This document shows positions 26,445 through 36,954 of a DNA stretch of 40,868 nucleotides, in pieces. The position numbers were made by a program, and so were the translations under genes. A model generated the notes under the pieces. That model saw nothing but the letters and a program-made list of their open reading frames with translations, had not been told where the DNA came from and did not search any database. Source of the DNA: Phytophthora sp. 'mugwort'. Taxonomy: Eukaryota; Oomycota; Peronosporomycetes; Peronosporales; Peronosporaceae. The first letter of the stretch is position 1. Each line of letters opens with the position of its first letter. The DNA is taken from NCBI GenBank assembly GCA_033558025.1, contig JAUCEF010000079.1:1-40868 (forward strand). The letters run 5' to 3'.

Positions 26445-26858
26445 ATGGATATCGAAAATATTTTAATAGACTTAAACAATGACAACAATAATATTGAAAA
26501 ACACGAATCACAAGAACAAACATCAAATTATATAAAATATATAATATTTATAATAGGTGCCTTTTTTATTTTAGGTTTAACTATTTTTTTAATTTATTTC
26601 AATAGCGATTTTCCAATAGTTTCTGCATTACAGGATTTAAGGAATATCGTCGATGATGAAACTTTCAATCAAATAAAACAAGTTGTTTTAAAAATGTTAC
26701 GTGAACCTGAAAAAAGGGCGGCTGGATTAAATTTATTAGAATTATTAAAACTAACTATTCATCCAAGACATTTATTAAAAGATAATCCACAAGAATTTGA
26801 AAAAATGATGACTCATTTAATTAAAATTTTAATTTCTATTTTTAAAGAAGATGGCTAA
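26445..26858 (+). CDS. orf137, unknown single-span membrane protein
   Basis: This is a 137-residue ORF that I do not recognise. It has a hydrophilic acidic N-terminus (MDIENILIDLNNDNNNIEKH), one transmembrane helix (about residues 30-52, YIIFIIGAFFILGLTIFLIY), then a C-terminal helical domain with LRNIVDDETFNQIKQVVLKM and LREPEKRAAGLNLLELLKLT. Codon use includes GGG, GCG, GAC and CGT-rich stretches that are rarer in neighbouring genes. The frame is intact and a perfect 12-bp hairpin follows 2 bases after the stop. The topology suggests a protein anchored in the inner membrane with a soluble domain. No function is assigned. Confidence 0.65.
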   Translation: MDIENILIDLNNDNNNIEKHESQEQTSNYIKYIIFIIGAFFILGLTIFLIYFNSDFPIVSALQDLRNIVDDETFNQIKQVVLKMLREPEKRAAGLNLLELLKLTIHPRHLLKDNPQEFEKMMTHLIKILISIFKEDG

Positions 26859-26860
26859 AA

Positions 26861-26888
26861 AAACCTATTTAATTTGTTAAATAGGTTT
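26861..26888 (+). terminator. perfect 12-bp hairpin after orf137
   Basis: AAACCTATTTAA-TTTG-TTAAATAGGTTT begins 2 bases after the orf137 stop. A 12-bp perfect stem with a tetraloop in this position suggests a transcript 3'-end or mRNA-stability element. Confidence 0.6.
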
Positions 26889-27185
26889 CTAGATATACAA
26901 TATATACATTATGTAAATTTTTACCAATTAAAAACTAATTATGTGATTTTAAATTATAACTATGTTGATATTAATTTAATTTTAGTTATTGAGTATTTAA
27001 TAAAAATTAATCTATTTAAATATTTATGTCATCAATAACTTATGTTAAACCATCTTGATTAAAAGTTATAGAATTAGCAATAATAATATTCTGTATTTAT
27101 ATTAAATTTGTAAGTGAACGCATTCTTCTTATATTTTTTAGAATATTTATTGAAAAAAATTGATTTTTTTAATTTATTATTTCTT

Positions 27186-27241
27186 AAAAAATTTAAATTT
27201 TATTATTTATATTATAAAAATAATTGAATTATTTTTTTTTT
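27186..27241 (-). repeat. 56-bp inverted repeat, right arm
   Basis: This is the partner of 23591-23646 in opposite orientation, with two mismatches. It lies at the junction between the + strand cox block and the long - strand nad/atp block. Confidence 0.85.
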
Positions 27242-27269
27242 AAGAATGAAATTTTTAAATAAAACTAAT

Positions 27270-27342
27270 TACAATCTCTTGGATTTGAACCAAGATTTTA
27301 AAGCTTAGAAGGCTAATACTCTACCAATTAAGTTAAGATTGT
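27270..27342 (-). tRNA. trnR(ucu): tRNA-Arg(UCU)
   Basis: The acceptor ACAATCT pairs with AGATTGT. The anticodon loop CTTCTAA has anticodon TCT. The T arm is CTTGG-TTCAAAT-CCAAG. Confidence 0.92.
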
Positions 27343-27359
27343 TTTAGTTTTATTAAGAA

Positions 27360-28088
27360 TTAAACAGTTTTATCTGAATATACATTAAAAATAGCTTTTA
27401 ATGCATCTCGTGAAAGTTGTTTATAAATATTTTGTTTTAAAAATTTTTTTTTTTCCTTTTTAGTTAAAGTAACCGCTCCTATTAAAGCTATTAATAATAT
27501 AATACCTGCAACTAAAAAAAAAAAAGCATAATAACTATATAAAATTTGTCCAATTGTTTCAATATTTGTAATAGTATCTAATTGATAGATAAAATTTTTT
27601 AAAAAGGGTTTGACATCAACAAGGGTTTGACATCAACAAATATTTCAAAAGTACCTTTCATACTATCGTGAAAAAAAAATAAAGTATTTACTTTTTGAGT
27701 AAAAAAAGAATTATTTATTAAATGGTAATATGATGTAAAAACTTTTACTAAACATAACAAACGTTTCTAAAAAAAAAATAAAACTAATTAAAAAAATAAT
27801 TGGTAAATAACCAAAATTATTTTTTATTTTATTTTTATCAATTAAAACATTAACATCTAGCATCATAATAACAAATAAAAATAATACAGTAATAGCTCCT
27901 ACATAAATAATAATTAACATTATTGATAAAAATTCAATTTCAGAAATTAATAATAATCCAGTTGAATTAGTAAAAACTAATATTAAAAAAAATGCAGAAT
28001 ATATTGTATTTGTAGAATATATTACAAATATAGCTGAAGTTAAAGCTATAGTTGAAAAAGTATAAAAGAAAATTGTTTCGAAATCCAT
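27360..28088 (-). CDS. nad6: NADH dehydrogenase subunit 6, frame broken
   Basis: This is complex I membrane subunit 6 (NuoJ type). The first 125 residues are open: MDFETIFFYTFSTIALTSAI, then LSIMLIIIYVGAITVLFLFV with the conserved IIYVGAITVLFLFVIMML pi-bulge helix. After ...YIILPFNK the frame is lost, but the same strand continues with NNSFFTQKVNTLFFF, DTITNIETIGQILYSYYAFF, LVAGIILLIALIGAVTLTKK and a C-terminal AIFNVYSDKTV, stop at 27360-27362. Breaks lie near 27715, 27675, 27510, 27450 and at a 17-bp tandem duplication (27604-27637). The total is about 240 residues, long for Nad6 but normal for protists. Confidence 0.92.
27604..27637. repeat. 17-bp tandem duplication within nad6
   Basis: AGGGTTTGACATCAACA occurs twice back to back (27604-27620 and 27621-27637). 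Because 17 is not a multiple of three it shifts the nad6 frame. With one copy removed, the coding strand reads FVDVKPFLKNFIYQLDT. Confidence 0.95.
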
Positions 28089-28148
28089 AATGTATTTAAA
28101 TTATATAAATTTATAATTATATCTTAAAAGATACATATTTTATTATTT

Positions 28149-30136
28149 TTATTTAATTAATAAAAAAATAAATAAAAATAATAAAATAGTAATAATATTA
28201 AAAAAATAAATAATAGAAAAAAAAATAATATTTATTAAACAAATAATGCTAATTAACATTAATAATGAATAGTGATAAATATAACCTGTTTGTAATAAAA
28301 TTATTTTTTGACTTAAGAAAGAAAAAACGGTTATTAAACCAAAAGGACCACACATTTCAATTAAACCTTTATCAATCATTTTATATGTTACATTATAACC
28401 AACTTTTAATATATATTGATTAATAAATTCATAATAAATTTTATCAAAATACCATTTTCTATTTAAAAAATTATAAAAATAAAGACCATATTTTGAAATT
28501 TTTAAGTTATATAAAAATCTAAATTTAAAAAATATAAATAAAAGGCACAAAATAAGCCACAAAAACTTAAAATAACAGGTAATAATTTAAAAATGTTGGT
28601 AAAAATTCAGCATCAATCATTTGATTATTAAATGGATTTATATAAATTGAGTTATTCCAAAAATTTGAACCTAACCCAACAAACATATCTTTAGAAATAT
28701 AACCTATAAAAATACTACCAAATGCTAAAACTCCTAAAGGAATACCCATTTCTAATGGAACATCATGTGCAATTTTAATAACATTTTTATAGGCATTAGT
28801 TTCACTTAAAAAAGCAAAAAATAATAAACGTGTTGAATAGAATGCCGTAAAAAATGCACCAATAGTACCCAACCAATAAGCAAAATGACCTGTTTCACTA
28901 AAACTTGAAAATGCAACTTCTAATATTAAATCTTTAGAATAAAAACCAGTTAAAAAAGGAAAACCCATTAAAGATAATGAACCTATTAAAAACATTATAT
29001 AAGTAAAAGGTAAAATTCTTCTTAAACCACCCATTTTTCTTATATCTTGTTCATCACCCATAGCATGAATTACAGCACCGGAACATAAAAATAATAATGC
29101 TTTAAAATATGCATGATTTGATAAATGAAAAATAGCTAAAGGATAATTTGATAATCCACAAGCAAAAAACATATACCTAATTGACTACAAGTAGAATAGG
29201 CAACTATTTTTTAAAATCATTTTGTACTAGACCAATTGTACTTGAGAAAAAGGCTGTAGAAGCTCCAATAATTGTAATAACTTTTAAAGAAAACATTGAA
29301 TATTCAAACATTGGTGAACAACGTGCAATTAAATAAACACCAGCAGTTACCATAGTCGCTGCATGGATTAATGCCGAAACCGGCGTAGGTCCTTCCATAG
29401 CATCGGGTAACCATAAATGTAAAAAAATTTGAGCAGATTTACCCATAGCACCTATAAAAATTAAAATACACGCAACATCAATAATACTTAAAATATAATT
29501 AAAAAAAATAAATTTAAAATCTTTAACAATAGAAATTGCTGCAAATGTACTAAAATATTCAATAGTTCTAATATTATAAAAAACAGTTAATACACCTAAT
29601 AATAAGATTAAATCACTAATTCGATTAACTAACATAGCTTTTATAGCTGCTTTATTCGCTTGTAAACGTGTAAACCAAAATTAATTAATAAATATGAACA
29701 AAAACCAACACCTTCCCATCCAACAAACATTTGCATAAAATTATCACCTGTAACTAATATAATCATAAAAAAAGTAAATAGTGATAATATGACATAAATC
29801 TAGATAAATGTGGATCATGATCCATATATTTAGAAGAATATAAATGAACTAAAGTTGAAATACTTGTTACAACAATTAACATTATCATAGTTAAACTATC
29901 AAATAAAAAACACCAATTACAATTAAATAAACCACTATTAATCCAATTTGAAATATAAATAATATACTCATATTCATTTGTAATTGAATTATATATAATA
30001 ATAAATGAAAAAAGACAACTTAAAAAAGTTGTTAATGTGGTTATAAATACAGAACCTTTACGGCCAATATAAAAACCAAATAATCCAGAAGCTACTGAAC
30101 CTAAAAAAGGTAAAAAAATTAAGTTAATAATAACAT
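28149..30136 (-). CDS. nad5: NADH dehydrogenase subunit 5, frame broken
   Basis: This is the large antiporter-like proton-pumping subunit of complex I. Pieces in order from the ATG at 30134-30136: [51 protein letters not shown] (conserved core), [33 protein letters not shown] (signature with the key Lys/His region), [20 protein letters not shown], and a divergent C-terminus with the lateral-helix region, stop at 28149. Breaks are near 30120, 29800, 29725, 29680, 29205, 29180 and 28563, mostly in A/T runs. The summed protein is about 660 residues, normal for Nad5. The many indels look like low-quality sequence. Confidence 0.95.
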
Positions 30137-30339
30137 AATAGAATAAAATAAATTTAAATTATTTAAAAATATAATAATAATTTTAAAATAATTCTTCTTA
30201 AAGAATAAATATTTTTAAAAAATTAATATTAGAATAATATTTAAAATTATTTTCTATATAGAAAATAATTAATTTTTATCTGTTATGTTTTATTTACAAA
30301 ATATTATAATTATTTTTTATTAATAAAAAAATAATTATA
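30137..30339. other. 203-bp spacer with palindromes between nad5 and atp1
   Basis: It contains a perfect 26-bp palindrome at 30245-30270 (AATTATTTTCTAT and its complement) and the left arm of the atp1-end hairpin. No gene is seen. Confidence 0.6.
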
Positions 30340-30350
30340 TTATTTTGTAA
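30294..30350 (-). terminator. 25-bp-stem hairpin at the 3' end of atp1
   Basis: TTACAAAATATTATAATTAT (from 30294) is complementary, with one mismatch, to the stretch ending at 30350, with a loop of about 6 bases. The stem covers the atp1 stop codon (30340-30342). It is a candidate RNA 3'-end element. Confidence 0.5.
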
Positions 30351-31871
30351 TAAAATTATTAGTAAAATTTGTTGCTAAAATATTAAGTTTTTTTCTAATT
30401 CTTTAGATATTTCTTTTTTTATTTAAGATTTCTTCTAAAATATTAAAATGATTATTTTTTATAAAATTTAACCAACTAATTTCAAAACTTGAAATTTTAT
30501 CAACAGCAATTTTATCTAAGAAACCACGTACACCTAAATAAATAATTACAATTTGATTTTCAACAGATAACGGTATATTTAAACCTTGTTTTAACATTTC
30601 TGTTAATCTAATCCCTCTATTTAATTGTTGTTGAGTTGTAGCATCTAAATCAGAACCAAATTGAGCAAATGCTTGTACTTCTCTAAATTGTGCTAATTCT
30701 AATTTCATTGTACCAGCAATTTGTTTCATAGCTTTAATTTGTGCAGAAGAACCAACACGACTTACAGATAATCCAACACTAATTGCAGGTCTTTGACCTT
30801 CATTAAATAATTCTGTTTCTAAAAAAATTTGTCCATCAGTAATTGAAATAACATTTGTTGGAATATAAGCAGAAACATCTCCAGCTTGTGTTTCAATAAT
30901 AGGTAATGCGGTTAATGAACCACCACCAATTTTTTTATTCATTTTAGCAGCTCTTTCTAATAAACGAGAGTGTAAATAAAAAACATCTCCAGGATAAGCT
31001 TCTCTACCTGGAGGTCTTCTTAATAATAAAGACATTTGTCTATAAGCTACCGCTTGTTTTGATAAATCATCATAGAAAATAACAGCATGTTTACCATTAT
31101 CTCTAAAATATTCACCTAAAGCACAACCAGTATATGGAGCTAAATATTGTAAGGGTGCTGAATCTGAAGCAGTAGCCGCTACAATAACAGAAAAAAAACA
31201 TTGCATTTTTTTCTTCTAAAGTTTTTTGTTAATTCAGCAATTGTTGATCTTTTTTGACCAACACCTACATAAATACAATATAATTGATTATTTATATCTT
31301 TTTTTAAATGAGGTTCTCTTTGATTAATTATAGTATCAATAGCAATAGATGTTTTACCTGTTTGTCTATCACCAATAATTAATTCCCTTTGACCACGACC
31401 AATAGGAATTAAACTATCTACAGCTTTTAAACCTGTTTGTACAGGTTGTTTAACACTTTCTCTAGGCATAATACCTGGAGCTTTAACTTCAACTCTACTT
31501 TCTAATTTACTGTTAATTTGACCTTTACCATCAATGGGTTGTCCTAAAGCATCAACTACTCTACCTAATACTTCAGGTCCTACAGGTACACTAACAATAG
31601 ATCCAGTTCTTCGTACAAAATTACCTTCTTGAATTTCTCTATCATTACTAAAAACAACAACACCAACAACATCAGGTTCTAAATTTAAAGCCATTCCTTT
31701 AATATTACCATTATTAAATTCAACCATTTCACCTGCTTGAATTTTAGTTAAACCATAACATCTTGCAATACCATCACTCATTGAAAGAACAATACCTGTT
31801 TCTTGTAAACTTTTTTCATCTTTATATTTTTTAATATTTGATTCCAGTATATATGATAATTCAATAGCCAT
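30340..31871 (-). CDS. atp1: ATP synthase F1 subunit alpha, frame broken
   Basis: This is the non-catalytic nucleotide-binding subunit of F1-ATPase on the matrix side. It starts [20 protein letters not shown]. The P-loop GDRQTGKTS is at residues 167-175, preceded by [11 protein letters not shown]. Later come [40 protein letters not shown] and [20 protein letters not shown] (VGSSAQ contains the arginine-finger region). Breaks near 31215 and 31200 (around [13 protein letters not shown]), 30415 (A7, six needed) and 30390 (A7, eight needed) are all homopolymer or single-base. Across them the C-terminus ends ...[13 protein letters not shown] at 30340. Total about 508 residues, the family norm. Mitochondrially encoded atp1 is common in stramenopiles. 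Confidence 0.96.
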
Positions 31872-31950
31872 AGAGGTTATTAAATTATCATATTATTTAA
31901 TAATTATAAATTATTATAATTACCAAAATATATCAAATATATATTTTTTA

Positions 31951-32022
31951 TACCCTTTACGAGAATTGAACTCGTATTTTTACCGTGAAAAGGTAATGTC
32001 CTAACCATTAGACTAAAAGGGC
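31951..32022 (-). tRNA. trnE(uuc): tRNA-Glu(UUC)
   Basis: The acceptor GCCCTTT pairs with AAAGGGT. The anticodon arm is TTACC-TTTTCAC-GGTAA with anticodon TTC. The T arm is ACGAG-TTCAATT-CTCGT. Its first 10 bases overlap the nad4 stop region on the same strand. Confidence 0.93.
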
Positions 32023-33519
32023 TTTTTATTAAACAAAAAATTTTGTTTAATAAAAATAGAAAAATCAATATGTATTAAAATTTTTGAAACACTTTCATGC
32101 ATACAACTTTCAAAAATTTTAGGATATAAACCTAATAAAAAGATATTTATAATTAATATTAAATGAATTAAAAATTCACGATAAGTTAAATCATAATAAA
32201 TTTTTAAATAAATATTTTGAATATTACCATAACAAATTCGATTATAAAATAATAAAGAATATACCCCACCCAAAAACATACCAATTGTCGCAAAAACAGC
32301 TGTTGTAGTATTATCTTCAAAAACTCCAGTTAAAATAAGAATTTCACCCACAAAACTACTTGAACCTGGAATAGACATATTTGCTAATACATAAATAAAT
32401 AATGCAATACAAAATAAAGGCATTGTATGTGCTAAACCACCATAATAATTAATAAATCTTGTATGATATCGATCATATAAACATCCAATTGAAAAAAATA
32501 AACCACTCGATACTAAACCATGACTAATCATTTGAATAATACTACCTTCTAATCCTTGAATAGTTAAAGAAAAAATACCCAATATTATAAAATTCATATG
32601 AGCAACTGATGCATAAGCAATAATACGTTTCAAATCTGTTTGTCGTATAGCTGTTAATGACGCATAAATAACAGATATTAAACATAAAACTAAAATATAC
32701 GGTGTAAAATATAATGCAGCTTTAGGAAATAAAGGAACTAAAAACCTAATCATACCGTATGATCCTAATTTTAATAAAATACCAGCTAATAGTACAGAAC
32801 CTGCGGTAGGTGCTTCAACATGTGCTTCCGGTAACCAAACATGAAAAGGTAACATTGGAACTTTAACAGCAAATGATAAAAAAAAGCTAGAAATAAAATT
32901 TTTCATATGAAAAATTAAAATTACTATAATATAATATTTGATAATCAGTTGTACCCACAGTTAAAAATAAATGAATAATGGCAATAAACATAAATAATGA
33001 ACCTGCTAATGTATACATAAAAAACAAATATGAAGCTTTAATTTTACGTTCTCTTGAACCCCAAATACCTATAATTAAAAACATAGGAATTAATACACTT
33101 TCAAAGAAAATATAAAAAATAAGTACATCTAATATACTAAATGAAATGATTAAACAAAATTCTAAAATAAAATATAAAATAAAATATTCTTTTATATTTT
33201 TATTAATCATTTCATAACTAATTAACATACAGATTGGAATCAAAAATGTTGTTAAAATTATAAAAAATAATGAAATACCATCAATACCTAAATAAAAATT
33301 AATATTAAATTGACTAATCCATTCTATTTTAAATAAATATTGAAAATTAGAAGTTGATTTATCAAATAAAATCCATAAAGGTAATGACATTAAAAAAATG
33401 AAAAAAGACATAAAAATACTAAAATTTTTTATAAATTTTTCATTTTTCGAAAAAGCTAATATAATAACCGTAATTAATGGTAAAATAAGTAAAAAAATTA
33501 ATATAAACTTATTAAACAT
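32013..33519 (-). CDS. nad4: NADH dehydrogenase subunit 4 (one frameshift)
   Basis: This is an antiporter-like proton-pumping subunit of complex I. It starts MFNKFILIFLLILPLITVII (ATG at 33517-33519) and includes FNINFYLGIDGISLFFIILT and LIIGIWGSRERKIKASYLFF with the key Glu/Lys helix. Then come VPMLPFHVWLPEAHVEAPTA, GSVLLAGILLKLGSYGMIRF and YASVAHMNFIILGIFSLTIQ. The frame breaks near 32900, where one base restores NFSYEKILFLAFFLSFAVKV. The stop TAG (32013-32015) lies inside trnE, a 10-base overlap on the same strand, so a full nad4 message and a mature trnE cannot both come from one primary transcript unless the stop is rebuilt. A frame extending upstream through trnH is spurious. Confidence 0.96.
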
Positions 33520-33541
33520 AAAAAAATTTAATTTAAAAATG

Positions 33542-33614
33542 GGCGAAAAATGGGACTTGAACCCATAACACTTAGACCCACAATCTAACACTCTACCTTT
33601 AAGTTATAATCGCC
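33542..33614 (-). tRNA. trnH(gug): tRNA-His(GUG)
   Basis: The anticodon arm is TTAGA-TTGTGGG-TCTAA with anticodon GTG, and the T arm ATGGG-TTCAAGT-CCCAT. The extra 5' G (G-1) typical of tRNA-His is encoded, opposite C73. The acceptor stem GCGATTA/TTTTCGC has two T-T mismatches, either edited, a read error, or tolerated. Confidence 0.9.
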
Positions 33615-33627
33615 TTTTAAATTTTTC

Positions 33628-34034
33628 TTAAATAATATATAAATTTAAAAATGATTGAACAATTAAATTATTTAAAGGTGGATAGTTTTTAGATAATATT
33701 TGTTTTACTTTTAAATTAGAATAAATATTATTTTGAATACTCAAATAAATTAATTCAAGTTTTTTAAAATTATATAAATCCCTTATTAAATTTAATTCAT
33801 TATTTCCATAAATTATTAAAATAGAACCTTGTCCTTTTAATTTTAAAAAAATATCAATAATTAAATTTTGATTTAATATTAAAGATTTATAATCAAATTT
33901 TTTAATTTTTTTTTTAAAGATATTATTTCATTAATATTTAAATCATTATAACGAAATATATATATATATTTATAAGTTTGTTTAATTTTTTGTAATTGAT
34001 TTAATTTATACTTTTTAAATTTTTTTTTTTGCAT
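33628..34034 (-). CDS. rpl10: ribosomal protein L10-like (uL10) ORF, one frameshift
   Basis: This is a small basic-to-neutral protein of about 135 residues between nad7 and trnH. From the ATG at 34032-34034: MQKKKKFKKYKLNQLQKIKQ, then YIYIFRYNDLNINEIISLKK. After a one-base shift near 33915 it gives FDYKSLILNQNLIIDIFLKL, KGQGSILIIYGNNELNLIRD and LKVKQILSKNYPPLNNLIVQ. The 'x-x-x-Y-N-x-L-x-x-x-E-I-x-x-L-K-K-K-x-K' pattern and the following strand/helix order resemble the N-terminal domain of uL10, which some plant, jakobid and other protist mtDNAs encode. It is not nad9. The symbol is tentative. Confidence 0.5.
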
Positions 34035-34071
34035 AATTTATTGAAAATAAAATTTATTCTAATAATTAATA

Positions 34072-35251
34072 TTAACGATCAATTTCACCAAAAACAACAT
34101 CTAAAGTACCAATAATTGTAACAACATCAGCAATCATATGATTTTTAGCTATAAAATCTAATGCTTGTAAATGTAAAAATCCTGGTGATTTAATTTTACA
34201 TCTGTAGGGTTTATTTGTACCATCTGCTACTAAATAAACACCATACTCACCTTTAGGTGCCTCATAACTGTATAAGTTTCACCAGCATTTACACAAATAT
34301 TTTCTGAATAATATTTAAAATGATGAATTAAAGACTCCATAGAATTTTTAATTTGAATTCTATTTGGATTTGTAATTTTTTTATCATCTAATTTAATAGG
34401 ACCTTGGGGAATTTTATTAAGTACTTGCAAAATAATTCGAATTGATTGTCGCATTTCTTCTATTCTAATTAAATAACGATCATAACAATCGCCATTTGTA
34501 CCTACAGGTATATCAAATTTTAATTGATCATAAATTTCATAAGGTTGTGTTTTACGTAAATCCCATGAAATACCTGATCCACGTAACATAACACCACTAA
34601 AACCAAAATTTAAAGCATCTTTAGCAGATATAATACCAATATCTACTAATCTTTGTTTCCAAATTCTATTATTAGTTAACATTTCTTCAATTTCATCTAA
34701 ACGGGTATTAAATTGTTCACAAAAAAATATATATATCATTTAACAAACCTTTAGGCAAATCTTGATTAACACCTCCAGGTCTAAAATAAGCTGCATGCAT
34801 ACGTGCACCAGAAACACGTTCATAAAATTCCATTAATTTCTCACGTTCTTCAAATCCCCCAAAAATAAGGTGTCATAGCTCCTACATCTAAAGCATGACA
34901 ACATACAGCTAATAAATGATTTAAGATACGTGTTATTTCTGAAAATAAAACTCTTATATATTGTGCTCGTAAAGGTATATCACAATTTAATAATTTTTCA
35001 ATAGCCAAAACATATGCATGTTCTTGACACATCATAGATACATAATCTAAACGATCAAAATAAGGTAACGCCTGTAAATAATTTTTATATTCAATTAATT
35101 TTTCTGTACCTCTATGTAATAAACCTATATGTGAATCAGCTTTTTTAACAACTTCACCGTTTAATTCTAAAATTAAACGTAAAAACACCATGAGCCGCTG
35201 GATGTTGTGGACCAAAATTTATAGAAAAATTTTTAATTTTTTTAATGACAT
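34072..35251 (-). CDS. nad7: NADH dehydrogenase subunit 7 (49 kDa), frame broken
   Basis: This is the quinone-site peripheral-arm subunit of complex I (NuoD type). The start [20 protein letters not shown] is restored by one base near 35225. The conserved [59 protein letters not shown] and [12 protein letters not shown] follow, then [20 protein letters not shown] and the C-terminal [20 protein letters not shown] with [17 protein letters not shown] at 34072. Breaks are near 35225, 35190, 34860, 34745 and 34260. The length of about 392 residues is normal. A run of 21 A lies directly before and into the ATG on the coding strand, a likely site of length errors. Confidence 0.96.
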
Positions 35252-35283
35252 TTTTTTTTTTTTTTTTTTTTAATAAAAATATA

Positions 35284-35313
35284 ATATTTATAAATTAATT
35301 TTTTTATAAATAT
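35284..35313. other. hairpin between divergent nad7 and nad2
   Basis: ATATTTATAA at 35284-35293 and TTATAAATAT at 35304-35313 form a perfect 10-bp stem. It lies in the 116-bp gap between the divergent nad7 and nad2 starts, so any promoters for both strands must be here. Confidence 0.45.
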
Positions 35314-35367
35314 ATAGCATATATAGTAAGTAAGTATTTTTAAAATATTTATTTCTTTTATTACATT

Positions 35368-36858
35368 ATGTTTTTTCAGGAAATTTTTAATAATAATTTT
35401 GAAATTATTATCCCCGAATTTTTTTTAACAACTTTTTATTAATTTTATTATTATTTGGTGTTTTTTATAAAAAAAAATCAAAATGCTCAAAAAATTTTGA
35501 TTATTAAAAATATTACTACTATAATAATATATTTATTATTAATTCTTTTAATATTAACGTTAAATATAACAAATATTTCAAGTAACATATTAAATGGTGT
35601 ATTACTTATTAATAATTTTACACAATTTATTAAAATAATTTTAATTTTATTAACAATTATTTGTTTTTTAATACAACAAAAATATTTAATACAACAAAAA
35701 ATAAATTCATATGAAATTAATATATTAATGTTAATATCATTATTGGGTTTAATGTTATTGGTATCTGCAAATCATTTTATTACTTTATATTTAGCAATTG
35801 AATTACAAAGTTTAAGTTTTTATATATTAACATCCACCCAAAAAAAATCGATATTATCAATTGAGGCTGGTTTAAAATATTTTATTTTAGGATCAATTGC
35901 TTCAGGTTTTATTCTATTTGGTTCTTCAATAATTTATGCTATTACAGGTTCATTAAATTTTAATAATATTTTTTAATATTATCAAATATAAATTTTTTAG
36001 ATAATATAAATATATTAATTAGTTTATCTTATGGATTAATTTTTATTTTAGTTGGTATTTTATTTAAAATAGGTGCTACACCTTTTCATTTTGGTTGCCT
36101 GATGTATATGAAGGTGCTCCAAATAATATTTCAAGTTTTTTGCTATTGTACCAAAAATTGCTTTTATAGGAATTTTAATTCGTTTATTTTTTGAGATTTT
36201 TTTTAATATTTCATATTTCTTTGAAATTTTTTTTTATATTATTTCATTTTTATCTATGTTAATCGGTGCATTATCGGCATTACAACAAAAAAAAATCAAA
36301 AGATTATTAGCTTATAGTGCAATAAGTCATGTAGGTTTTATATTAATAGGATTTACTTCAAATATGTTAAATAATATTCCATTTATTTTATTATATATTA
36401 TAATTTATATTATAACAAGTATTAATTTATGGACTTCTTATTTATCTTTAAATATCAATCATAAACCAATTAAATATTTAACAGATTTATCAAATATATA
36501 TACTATTAATAAATTAATTGCTATTATTATAATCATAAATATTTTTTCATTAGCTGGTATACCCCCATTAGCGGGTTTTTTTTCAAAATTATTTATATTT
36601 TTTTCAGCTATTAAAAATAATTATTTTAGTTTAGTATTTTTTGGTATTATTATAAGTGTTTTAAGCTCTTTTTATTATTTAAAAATAATTAAAATTATTT
36701 ATTTTGAAAAAATATTTAGAAAAATGTATATTTCACAAATAAATAAAAGTCAAAGTATAATATTATTAATTAGTACTCAATTTATTTTATTTTTATTTAT
36801 TTATCCTAATATTATATTAATAAATTTAAACAAAATTTATTTATATTTATTAATATAA
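35368..36858 (+). CDS. nad2: NADH dehydrogenase subunit 2, frame broken
   Basis: This is an antiporter-like proton-pumping subunit of complex I. The start is MFFQEIFNNNFEIIIPEFFL, then after a shift near 35436 LLILLLFGVFYKKKSKNAQK. Conserved elements are YLAIELQSLSFYILTSTQKK (Glu in TM5), EAGLKYFILGSIASGFILFG, then GATPFHFWLPDVYEGAP across breaks near 36095 and 36140, and SALQQKKIKRLLAYSAISHV. Late in the protein comes IFSLAGIPPLAGFFSKLFIF. The stop is at 36856-36858. Other breaks are near 35470 and 35975. The total of about 496 residues is normal. The indels are single bases in A/T runs. Confidence 0.95.
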
Positions 36859-36864
36859 TATTTA

Positions 36865-36938
36865 GTTTGGATAGCTCAGTTGGTTAGAGTAAAAGACTGA
36901 AAATCTTTGTGTCGGTGGTTCAAATCCACCTCCAGACA
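36865..36938 (+). tRNA. trnF(gaa): tRNA-Phe(GAA)
   Basis: The acceptor GTTTGGA pairs with TCCAGAC. The anticodon arm is AAAGA-CTGAAAA-TCTTT with anticodon GAA. The T arm is GGTGG-TTCAAAT-CCACC. Confidence 0.95.
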
Positions 36939-36954
36939 ATTTTATTATTAAAAT

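Larger units (their letters stand above)
26859..27269. other. 411-bp intergenic region at a strand switch
   Basis: This is the gap between + strand orf137 and - strand trnR(UCU). It contains the hairpin at 26861-26888 and the right arm of the 56-bp inverted repeat (27186-27241). Between these I see no convincing frame or RNA. Confidence 0.6.

Noticed and set aside
33520..33591. Upstream extension of nad4 through trnH
   Set aside because: The added peptide is translated tRNA. The ATG at 33517-33519 gives the normal Nad4 start.
33628..34034. nad9 between nad7 and trnH
   Set aside because: The position suggested nad9, but no 30-kDa-subunit motif (such as the DYGFEGHP region) is present. The uL10-like reading fits better.
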